DNA from: an uncultured Clostridia bacterium | Lineage (GTDB): Bacteria; Bacillota; Clostridia; UBA1381 | Assembly: GCA_944391225.1 (NCBI GenBank) | Contig: CALXSS010000012.1 | Span: forward strand, 1 to 42,176 | Length of the DNA: 42,176 nucleotides | Direction: 5' to 3' | Shown here: one piece after another, positions 25,603-33,500 of the stretch | Numbering within the stretch: position 1 is the stretch's first letter | How the letters are laid out: each line of letters starts with the position of its first letter | Notes under the pieces: generated by a model | Database searches by the model: none | Told to the model about the DNA's origin: nothing | The model's input: the letters and a program-made list of their open reading frames with translations, nothing else | Made by a program: the position numbers and the translations under genes

Positions 25603-26547
25603 TTATTCACCTCCGGTATCTGCCGCTTTATTTGAAATCGACTGTGTCTCGTCGGTCTGAGCATCTTTTCGCTTCTTTCTTCCGAATATGCCGGTTTTCG
25701 ATTTTGGCGCTGCCGTTGTATCATACCCGTATCCATACTTATAGCCATATCTATAGTTATAACGATAGCCATACTTATACTTATATCGGTAACTCTTGCC
25801 GTAAGCGCCTCTATAGGAACCATAGTTCATGCCAACAACATCGATATCATTAACAAAGAAACCAAGCACCTTAGCGTTCGCGATCTTAAGCAGCTTAAGC
25901 GCCTGCTCTATACTTTCATGATTTGTATATCCCTCTCGCACCACTATCATCACACCTGATACGCTGTTTGAAAGAGCCACTGCATCAGTAACTACGGTTA
26001 CCGGAGGAGTATCGAGCAATATATAATCATACATCCCCTCAAGCTTTCTGAGCAGATTTTTCATACTATCCGACGCAAGCAGCTCAGCTGGATTTGGCGG
26101 GATAGAGCCGGACGTCAGGCAATCAAGTCCGGGACGAAGATTATGGTATACAACATCCTCAAACTCTTTCTGCTTTGACAGGACCGTAGTAAGTCCATCC
26201 GTTTTCACAACGCCCAAATACTGATGTATTCTTGGTTTTCTTAAGTCACAGTCTATAAGCAATACCTTTGAGCCTATCTGAGCAAAGGTTATTGCAAGAT
26301 TAAGCGTTGTTGTTGTTTTTCCCTCTCCTGCATTCGCGCTCGTTATGCAGAGCTTCTTGCATTTATCCTCAGAACCCGCCAAAGAAAATATTATATTTGT
26401 TCTGGCTGTTCTATACGCCTCCTGAACAACGAACGGGGTCTTTCTGTTAAGAATAGATTCCTGACTCTGCTTTAATCTTAATTGTCTCTCATTTACCTGA
26501 TCTGTTTTTTTACCAAACAGTCCTCTTTTAGCTTTCTGTTCTGCCAT
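25603..26547 (-). CDS. BY-kinase, CpsD/CapB family tyrosine-protein kinase
   Basis: A cytoplasmic autophosphorylating tyrosine kinase of 314 residues. Walker A is SANAGEGKTTTT, Walker A' is VLLIDCDLRKPR and Walker B is YDYILLDTPP. The N-terminal PFVVQEAYRTARTNI is family-typical. The C-terminal tail is extreme: 15 tyrosines within 37 residues, mostly alternating with Lys, Arg or Gly, followed by a basic segment. GGAGGTTGT lies just before ATG 26547. Its activator is the CpsC-like protein encoded 34 bases upstream; its phosphatase is encoded at the end of the operon. In known systems this module controls capsule or exopolysaccharide length. Confidence 0.95.
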   Translation of the reverse strand: MAEQKAKRGLFGKKTDQVNERQLRLKQSQESILNRKTPFVVQEAYRTARTNIIFSLAGSEDKCKKLCITSANAGEGKTTTTLNLAITFAQIGSKVLLIDCDLRKPRIHQYLGVVKTDGLTTVLSKQKEFEDVVYHNLRPGLDCLTSGSIPPNPAELLASDSMKNLLRKLEGMYDYILLDTPPVTVVTDAVALSNSVSGVMIVVREGYTNHESIEQALKLLKIANAKVLGFFVNDIDVVGMNYGSYRGAYGKSYRYKYKYGYRYNYRYGYKYGYGYDTTAAPKSKTGIFGRKKRKDAQTDETQSISNKAADTGGE

Positions 26548-26581
26548 CACAACCTCCATAAACAATAAACATACACGCTGA

Positions 26582-27301
26582 TCAATTCTGCAGATTCGGC
26601 ACTTCGCCGAGTATTGGCAGATTATATTTAGCAACAAGCTCATCCTTGCTCTTTACGCGTGTATCAAACATATTTACCAGGAATATGATGACCATAGCCA
26701 CCGCTGCACCCGCTACAAAGCCTATTATAGCATTTCTCGCCGTGTGCATAGGCTCCGATTCATCCGCTTCCTCCGGATATTCAATAAGCTTTGTGCTTCC
26801 GCCTCCGAAAAGTCTTGCTATCTCATTCGGAGCATTATTCACTATACTTGAACATACAAGATATGCAACATGGGCATCCTTGTTTTTTACTGTTATTTTT
26901 ATAATATTGGTATCCGACTCAGCCTCAAGCGTGAGCATTCCCGTAATATCGCTTACCGAATATTTATTATCCAAATCATCACTTACAAGATCAAGAAATG
27001 TTTTACTCTGCAATACTGCGATATATGTCGGCAAAATATTGATAGTTCCCGTAATTGCAGATGTATTTACATCAGTAGATGTCTTCTGCGCTTCGGTATC
27101 TATGTATACTCTTGATGTAGACTTGTATTCCGGTATTGATGTCATTTTAAAATAGGTATATGTCGCTCCTCCTACCAGCACTGCCAGTATAACAATAAAC
27201 CACCAGAAAGTAAGCATCATATTGATTATATCAACGATACTTATTTCCGATTCACCGCCCTTAAGCTGTTCCTTGTTTGCCTCTGAACTTCGGTTTTCCA
27301 A
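26582..27301 (-). CDS. Wzz/CpsC-type polysaccharide co-polymerase and kinase activator
   Basis: A membrane adaptor of 239 residues with two membrane segments (about 30-52 and 190-212) flanking an extracellular domain, and a short cytoplasmic tail with YNLPILGEVPN that in this family activates the partner BY-kinase. The N-terminal EISIVDIINMMLTFWWFI and the PEYKSTSRVYI block are typical. The start is TTG 27301, since an in-frame TGA lies three codons upstream and AAAGGA is about nine bases before it. It is the first gene of the operon behind a consensus promoter. Confidence 0.93.
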   Translation of the reverse strand: MENRSSEANKEQLKGGESEISIVDIINMMLTFWWFIVILAVLVGGATYTYFKMTSIPEYKSTSRVYIDTEAQKTSTDVNTSAITGTINILPTYIAVLQSKTFLDLVSDDLDNKYSVSDITGMLTLEAESDTNIIKITVKNKDAHVAYLVCSSIVNNAPNEIARLFGGGSTKLIEYPEEADESEPMHTARNAIIGFVAGAAVAMVIIFLVNMFDTRVKSKDELVAKYNLPILGEVPNLQN

Positions 27302-27405
27302 CCACCATCATCCTTTCATAAAATAATAAACAAGCACAACACTATACCAAGTATAGGACTCGTTTAAGCCACACAAATATTCACTGTTCTTTTTAAACTC
27401 TTATG

Positions 27406-27434
27406 ATTATATCATAATTGAGGTTTTTTGTCAA
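27406..27434 (-). promoter_or_regulatory. Promoter of the CpsC-CpsD-lipoprotein-VanZ-CpsB operon
   Basis: Minus-strand TTGACA (27434-27429), 17-base spacer, TATAAT (27411-27406). The leader of about 100 bases contains CTATAC-3-GTATAG, a small hairpin or operator. Confidence 0.85.
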
Positions 27435-27520
27435 CACAGTGTTTGTAGTAATATTTATCAAAAAATCAAACCTGATTGCTATGTTTTGCGCATTTTTGCT
27501 TACATAATGCAAACTCAAAC

Positions 27521-27566
27521 ATAAAACAAACTGTATTCCGCTGCAGCAGCAACAGAATACAGTTTG
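27521..27566 (-). terminator. Terminator of the second SLH protein gene
   Basis: CAAACTGTATTC (27527-27538) pairs with GAATACAGTTTG (27555-27566), and TTTTAT follows on the minus strand. It insulates the downstream operon promoter. Confidence 0.82.
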
Positions 27567-27581
27567 AAGATAAACTATTTA

Positions 27582-28586
27582 TCAGCTGAATGAAAGTCCA
27601 ACGAGGCTGCGCTCAACACCCTTATAATAGCTTACAGATGCAGCGTTTGCATCAAGATACACATAAGGAGCATTCACACGAACATCATAGAAATTGCCCT
27701 GTATAGACACATAGGAGTTATCCGGAAGCTCCGCTCCCTTTGCCTTTGCGGCAGTATCCGCACCGCCCAAAACCAAAGTAACTCCGTTTACAGTTGAATT
27801 TACTATCTTACATCCGCTCTCGTCTACGCCATATGTTATGATAAGGTTGTGTGATGTCTGGAGACCGTCTATTGTCACTCCACCGCATCTTACCATTGTA
27901 AGACCATCCGGCAGATCTGTGTATGTACCCGGCTCATCTATATATGTCTCAACGAGCGCATCCATTATTATTGCAAATTCGCCTCTTGTTATATTGTCCG
28001 TCGGCTTAAGAAGTCCATCTATTCCTTCCCAGCCTCCGTTGCCTACGATATATTTTGTTCCGTCAACCGCCCATGACGCTATCTGATCCTTGTCTGAGAA
28101 CTTATCGAGCACACTTGCGTCGCAGTCGCCAAGCAGCAAAGTCTCGCCTGACTGATATTTAAGCTCGTAAGGCTCAAAAGCAAACACACGTGACAGAACT
28201 ATATAGGTTTCCTGGAATGTGATATTATTTTCAGGATTGAAGTTGTTGTCATCATCTCCCTCAAATGCACCCATCGCTACCGCCTTTGAAACAGCATCGG
28301 CATACCACGCATCATTTTTCACATCTCCAAAAGTCTGTTCTGATTTATCCTCAGCGCTGAACGCACGTGTAATGATAGTAGCCATCTGAGCGCGTGTGAT
28401 ATAATCATACGGAGCAATGCTGTCATCTGATACACCATCCATAAGCCCCGCATCCACTGCATTCTGCAAAGCAACTCCCATCTCTCCCTCAGGCATATCA
28501 CTGAACTGAGCGAACGCTCCTGTGCCAATGCACAGCACCATAGCTGATGCTGCGGCATACGAAAATATTTTCAATAATTTGTTCAT
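27582..28586 (-). CDS. Secreted SLH-domain protein with a C-terminal beta domain
   Basis: A 334-residue exported protein. The signal peptide (about 1-26) ends in GTGAFA. SLH-type repeats follow (about 27-205), recognisable from ITRAQMATIITRAF, ITFQETYIVLSRVF and ITRGEFAIIMDAL, each preceded by the usual W/Y-A-D-A-V-like helix. The last 125 residues form a separate, probably beta-helical or beta-sandwich domain (LTMVRCGGVTIDG, GVTLVLGGADT, YVSIQGNFYDVRVN) that I cannot name. AGAAAGGA lies before ATG 28586. It is monocistronic and divergent from the HprK-like gene. Confidence 0.85.
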   Translation of the reverse strand: MNKLLKIFSYAAASAMVLCIGTGAFAQFSDMPEGEMGVALQNAVDAGLMDGVSDDSIAPYDYITRAQMATIITRAFSAEDKSEQTFGDVKNDAWYADAVSKAVAMGAFEGDDDNNFNPENNITFQETYIVLSRVFAFEPYELKYQSGETLLLGDCDASVLDKFSDKDQIASWAVDGTKYIVGNGGWEGIDGLLKPTDNITRGEFAIIMDALVETYIDEPGTYTDLPDGLTMVRCGGVTIDGLQTSHNLIITYGVDESGCKIVNSTVNGVTLVLGGADTAAKAKGAELPDNSYVSIQGNFYDVRVNAPYVYLDANAASVSYYKGVERSLVGLSFS

Positions 28587-28647
28587 TATAAATTTTTCCT
28601 TTCTCTTTATATATTCAGGGATCAACATCCCAAAGCCGTCTGTTTCT

Positions 28648-28676
28648 ATTATACAACAATTTTCAAAAAATGTCTA
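28648..28676 (-). promoter_or_regulatory. Promoter of the second SLH protein gene
   Basis: Minus-strand TAGACA (28676-28671), 17-base spacer, TATAAT (28653-28648). Confidence 0.72.
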
Positions 28677-28705
28677 TATATTTTTTGATATTTCCTTAAA
28701 AATAC

Positions 28706-28734
28706 TTGAAATTTATTTGCAATTTGTGTATAAT
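28706..28734 (+). promoter_or_regulatory. Promoter of the HprK-like/PqqD-like/folA operon
   Basis: TTGAAA (28706-28711), 17-base spacer, TATAAT (28729-28734). The leader of about 97 bases can fold: GTCCGG (28745-28750) pairs with CCGGAC (28773-28778), with TATA/TATA next to it. Confidence 0.78.
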
Positions 28735-28837
28735 AATTCTATCGGTCCGGTATAGTATCGCTAAACGTATATCCGGACACATCGCCGCAGCGCTGTATCC
28801 AGAATGCAGGCGCGGTATTAATGAAAGGATAGGTAAA

Positions 28838-29548
28838 ATGAAGTATAACATAGCCGGAATTATTGTTGATATGAACATTCGGTTTCCGAGGCTTACAATG
28901 CAAAGCGCGGATTATAAATGCAGTGATGATGATGCCGCCAATGTGAAAATAAGGCTCACTCCGGAATTTTACGAGCAGAAGCTGATAGAAAATCCTCATC
29001 TCGACTATGAAATGATAGAATACATATGGATGGGCGCTGAATTTTACAATGCGCTTGTCCATTTCGATGGCATGCTGCTGCATTCCTCATGTGTTGTTTA
29101 CAATAATGAGGCATATCTGTTTTCCGCCCCGTGCGGCACAGGAAAATCGACTCATACCCAGCTTTGGCTCAAAAGATTCGAGGGTGCATACATATTAAAC
29201 GATGATAAACCGGCGATCCGCATAACAGAAAACGGAGTATATGCCTACGGAACTCCATTTTCAGGGAAGACGAATCTCAACGTGAACAAAGGTGTTCCTA
29301 TAAAAGGAATATGCGTGCTTGAACGAGACACCTATAACCATATTGAGCCGATAGATCCTGATGAGGCGTTGTTCTCAATACTGAACCAGACGGTTCGTCC
29401 CGTAAACGAGGAGGATATGGATAAGATGCTCTCAACTCTTGACAAGGTTTTACGCTCAGTTCCGGTCTACAGGCTGTACTGTAATATGGAGCTTGACGCT
29501 CCCGAAACGGCTTACAATGGTATGAACAAATCAACCGACAGTAAATAA
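28838..29548 (+). CDS. HPr kinase-like P-loop protein
   Basis: A 236-residue protein of the HprK C-terminal-domain superfamily, cytoplasmic. The P-loop APCGTGKST is at about 97-105, with NDDK at 121-124 and a GTPFSGK motif at 138-144, as in the short clostridial HprK-like proteins. It lacks the N-terminal domain of true HPr kinase/phosphorylase and its HPr-specific C-terminal signature is not evident, so it is unlikely to be the catabolite-control HprK. In some lasso-peptide clusters HprK homologues phosphorylate the precursor peptide. ATG 28838 follows AAAGGATAGGTAAA. A PqqD-like gene follows after 29 bases. Confidence 0.8.
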   Translation: MKYNIAGIIVDMNIRFPRLTMQSADYKCSDDDAANVKIRLTPEFYEQKLIENPHLDYEMIEYIWMGAEFYNALVHFDGMLLHSSCVVYNNEAYLFSAPCGTGKSTHTQLWLKRFEGAYILNDDKPAIRITENGVYAYGTPFSGKTNLNVNKGVPIKGICVLERDTYNHIEPIDPDEALFSILNQTVRPVNEEDMDKMLSTLDKVLRSVPVYRLYCNMELDAPETAYNGMNKSTDSK

Positions 29549-29577
29549 GATAATTTATTAAGAAAGAGGAATATATC

Positions 29578-29844
29578 ATGAAGACAAAAAAAGGATTTAT
29601 GCTAAGAAGCGTAGCGAATAGGCACGTTGTTGTTGCCGTAGGTCAGGCATCAGTAGATTTCAACGGTCTTATAACTCTAAATGACACAGGAGCATTCATT
29701 TGGAAAAAGCTCTCCGAGGGCTGCACCTATGACGAGCTTCTCGCTGATATGCTGAAAGAATATGAGGTAGATGAGGCAACAGCCCGCGAGGGAATAGACG
29801 CTTTTCTCGAAAAAGCTCGCGGAGCTGAGCTTATTGAGGACTGA
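29578..29844 (+). CDS. PqqD family protein (RiPP recognition-element-like)
   Basis: An 88-residue winged-helix-like protein of the PqqD family. KTKKGFMLRSVANRHVVVAVG forms the beta-strand pair, and FNGLITLNDTGAFIWKKLSEG is the family signature. PqqD-type domains bind the leader of ribosomally made peptides and present them to modifying enzymes. GAAAGAGGA precedes ATG 29578. It is paired with the HprK-like gene, but no radical SAM protein, protease, cyclase or precursor peptide is visible nearby. folA follows after seven bases. Confidence 0.87.
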   Translation: MKTKKGFMLRSVANRHVVVAVGQASVDFNGLITLNDTGAFIWKKLSEGCTYDELLADMLKEYEVDEATAREGIDAFLEKARGAELIED

Positions 29845-29851
29845 GCCGGAC

Positions 29852-30352
29852 ATGAAGCTGATAGTAAATGTTTCAAAAGAATGGGCAATAGGGAAAGGGA
29901 ACGAGCTGCTGTTCCATTTTTCAAAGGATATGAAGTTTTTTAAAGACCACACCACAGGAAATGTGATAGTTATGGGCAGAAAAACTCTCGATTCTCTCCC
30001 AGGCGGCAGGGCGCTCCCGAACAGGACTAATATAGTCCTTACAAAAAACGCGGGATTTGAGCGCAGCGGCGTGACAGTCTGCCATTCAGCAGATGAGCTT
30101 AAGGATGTTTTAAAGGGTTATGACAGTGACAGCGTCTATGTTATAGGCGGCGAGTCCATATATAAGCTGCTGCTGCCTTACTGTGATACCGCATATGTTA
30201 CAAAGACAGATGCTCCGGCTCCGGACGGAGCAGACGCGTTCATGACAGATCTTGACAGCGATACAGATTGGGAGATTTTAGAATGCTCAGAGGAGTTCAC
30301 CGAAAAAGGACTTTCTTTCAAGTTTCTGACATATAAGCGCAAAACTTCTTAA
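29852..30352 (+). CDS. folA: Dihydrofolate reductase
   Basis: Reduces dihydrofolate to tetrahydrofolate with NADPH; 166 residues, normal length. Visible blocks are the Met20-loop region WAIGKGNELLFHF, the active-site acid in SKDMKFFKDHT (Asp), VIVMGRKTLDSLPG and VYVIGGESIYKLLLPY. The usual Pro-Trp after the loop is replaced by LLFHF, a mild departure. ATG 29852 lies seven bases after the PqqD-like stop; GAGGA is about 11 bases upstream. thyA is not adjacent. Confidence 0.95.
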   Translation: MKLIVNVSKEWAIGKGNELLFHFSKDMKFFKDHTTGNVIVMGRKTLDSLPGGRALPNRTNIVLTKNAGFERSGVTVCHSADELKDVLKGYDSDSVYVIGGESIYKLLLPYCDTAYVTKTDAPAPDGADAFMTDLDSDTDWEILECSEEFTEKGLSFKFLTYKRKTS

Positions 30353-30365
30353 ATAAATATATTTT

Positions 30366-30391
30366 CATATAATATCAAGGTATATTATATG
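30366..30391. repeat. 10-bp perfect inverted repeat downstream of folA
   Basis: CATATAATAT (30366-30375) and ATATTATATG (30382-30391) around CAAGGT. AT-only stem, no T-run; function unknown. Confidence 0.45.
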
Positions 30392-30515
30392 ATAGTCTTA
30401 GTCCGATCCTCACCAAAGTGTTATAAAAAATAGAGACTTACTGATAAGAAAGATCTGCGATTTACAGCATACCGCATAAAGCAGCAAACATTCCAAAACC
30501 ATCAAAAACAGCGTT

Positions 30516-30562
30516 AAAAAGCACGGTATATACCGCTTATTTACAATATACCGTGCTTTTTT
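30516..30562. terminator. Bidirectional terminator between folA and the large surface protein gene
   Basis: A 16-bp perfect stem (30516-30531 with 30546-30561) containing AGCACGGTATAT, with A-run and T-run ends, between converging genes. Confidence 0.9.
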
Positions 30563-30573
30563 ATGTCCATATT

Positions 30574-33500
30574 TTAAATGATATCAATACTTACAGTACT
30601 GTTATACGGTCTCATACCGCTGATACTATCCCATATAAATACTTTTACCGTGTCAACATTTGGATCAAAATCTTTTGTGATTTTTTCTGTACCATTTGCT
30701 GAAAGTCTTACTGTATCAGTCACAACCTCATTCAATGTATCTCCATTATACGAGGCAATAATAACCTCAACGTCTTCCTCGTTCTCACTGTCATTTACCA
30801 CGGTTGAATTAACAGTCATTTTATCACCCTCGATCTCGTATTCACTCAAAGCGATATATACACCTTTGTTTTCATATTCTGTCAGCGAAACAGCCGCATC
30901 GTTATTAGAATACAGATTCTCATTGCTATCAGTAGTTACGCTTATAATCACTCTGTCAGAATTATTTACAGTGAATTCAATTTGTTCGGCCGCACCCGCC
31001 TCCATTGTGTTAAGCCGTCTTTCCTCAATAACCGTTCCGTCAGACTCGCTCAAAGTACACATAACATTTTCAGCCGATAAACAGCCTGAATTTTTAATTG
31101 TTGCTGTTATTGTATTCCCGTCAACGCTTACCGTTGTAACAAGATCCGAAAATCCCATTTCAAAGCTTGTGCTGTTGTTTGATAGATCATCGTCTGTTTT
31201 TTCCGCTGGAGTTACAGTAACCGCAAGGGTTTTATTTGATAAATCGCTCGGCAAAATATACGGAATTTCTATATAGTCAATTCCTCCGGATATAATTTCC
31301 TTTTCAACCTGCGTTTCAGCTACGGTTGTACCGCCGCTTGTAACAGTTACATCAAACTTGTTGATTTTTGAAGAGCTGTTATTCTTCACCGTGGCACAAA
31401 TTACAGCTTCCTCGCCCGGAACATAGTTTATATATTCACAATCCGCAGAAACAACCTCAACATCACATTTCTCTCTAATATTTGAAACCATAAGATCACA
31501 TCTGCCATAAACGTCTTCTGAGTCCTCGTTAACCTCAGCTTGACCAAAAGCCATTCTGATAGTGCCGTCAGAAGTCATATATCCGCTTGACTCTCTGATT
31601 TTCTTATTATCCTCAGTAAGTTTTACAGGCTCTCCCCAAGCCTTATCGTCGTTATCATAATACATAGCATATAAATCGGAGGTAAATTCATTTATCTGTT
31701 CCCATACGATAGCTCTATCCTCTCCGTTTGACATTAAGTGAACATTGCTGAGATAATGCGGCATGATCGGGATTTCCATAAGGCTTACGCCTGCGACAGT
31801 TCTTTCCCAAAGCTGATCGTTATGTATCCATGAATAACCTTTGCTGCCCATAGTCAAACCATAGTCTATAACTTCATCTTCAGTTATACGGCTCACCTCG
31901 CCGCCGCAGTATTCGTACAGCTCCACATCACCTGAAGTTTCAGTATCGCCATTCATATCAACAGTGTAAGCTACTGTAGGCGCTCCGCCCATATATGTAA
32001 TGCCCACACTTGTAACATTGCCCAAATCAGATACCGCAGCGGTTGTTTCCGTCCAGTTATCGGCACTTGTTTTAGTGTATATGGTGTTTGTTCCCGATAA
32101 TGCGAAACAATCATTTTCACTGTTTTCTACCCACGCAACTGTTATATTTGTTCCGTCAGAGGCAATATCCGGCGCAAATTCATAAACTGTATTTTCATCA
32201 GTCAGCTTGATAGGTGCACTCCAGCCTGTGCCATCAAATTCAGAATAATATAGATCCATCTGCTGCGCCATTTCTGTCAATGTTGCGCTATCAGATAAAA
32301 CAGCATTTGATTTTTGCCATACCAATGCCGCACCATTCTCCGTTACCGCAATTGCCGGAGCAAAATCCGCCGTGCCGCTGTTGTATACGTCTGCCGGCTG
32401 CGACCACGATGTACCGTTATTGATCGAAAATTTTAATACTGAACAGTTTATATCGCTTCTTGATACATCATTATCTATCCATACAAGCATTTCCCTGCCA
32501 TCATTGAGTTTTATAAGCTGAGGTTCGGCATTAGGATAGATATTTGTTTTAAAAACAGATGTTTCGATCTTATCTATGCTCATAACAGATATGTTGTCAT
32601 TTGCCGTGAATACCGATTCTTCATCCATATAATCCCGCGGCATTACGACCATATCATCATAGCCTGCCAATTCTATAGACATTAAATCAGCGCCAAAATC
32701 AGGATATAATGACATTTTTGCTATATCAAATTTTTTTTCAAAATTTATAAACGCTAACGCTTTTAATTTAAAATATAACGTGCCTGTCGCATCAGCAGAA
32801 AATATCTCACTCAGTTTCTTATTTTTAATAAGCTCAAGCTTTGTTGAAAGAGTTAGCTTTGCTCCGACTTCTGCGTTTACAAGCTTTGCATTGCCTGCGC
32901 CTGCGCCTACATATGGCGCCACGTCTAAACCAAGGCTTCCAAATACCGAATAGGCATTCGTGTCAATGGATTTAATCCCAAACTTGCCCATCGCATCAAT
33001 TCCCAATCCTACTTTGATATATATGATCGGAGCAGCCGGGATCGGATTTTTCATATTTATGTCCATGTTAAGAACATAAACAATTGAGCCCTCCAGGAAT
33101 TTACCATTTTTATCAAGTTCCATATACCCAGCCGGAGTAGCATTGAATGAAAATCCCAAATCAATATTACTTTCTTTCAATACCTTTCTTAAATGCTGAT
33201 ATTTATTCCAGGTATCGCTCGTTGTTTTCTTACCGCAGTAATTTATAAACTCTTTCAATTCGTGATAAGTTTTATTCTTCTCGTTTACATTGGCAAGAGC
33301 TGTTTTATCCAGTTTCCCCAACATGACTTCAAATTTTTCACTTTTAGAATTATAAGATACGCTGCCTATGGGTGTCTTTAATGACATATTTATCGGCAAT
33401 TCAAATAAATAAAATGATTTATTTAATATCTTGATTTTCGGTCCGCGTAATGTGTCTTTTCCAGAATCAAAAGATTCAAAACTATTGTTATTCAAATTCA

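Noticed and set aside
28741..28837. RiPP precursor peptide before the HprK-like gene
   Set aside because: Only micro-frames of three to five codons occur in the leader; none resembles a leader-core peptide.
28838..29548. True HPr kinase/phosphorylase (hprK)
   Set aside because: It is too short, lacks the N-terminal domain and does not show the HPr-interaction signature.
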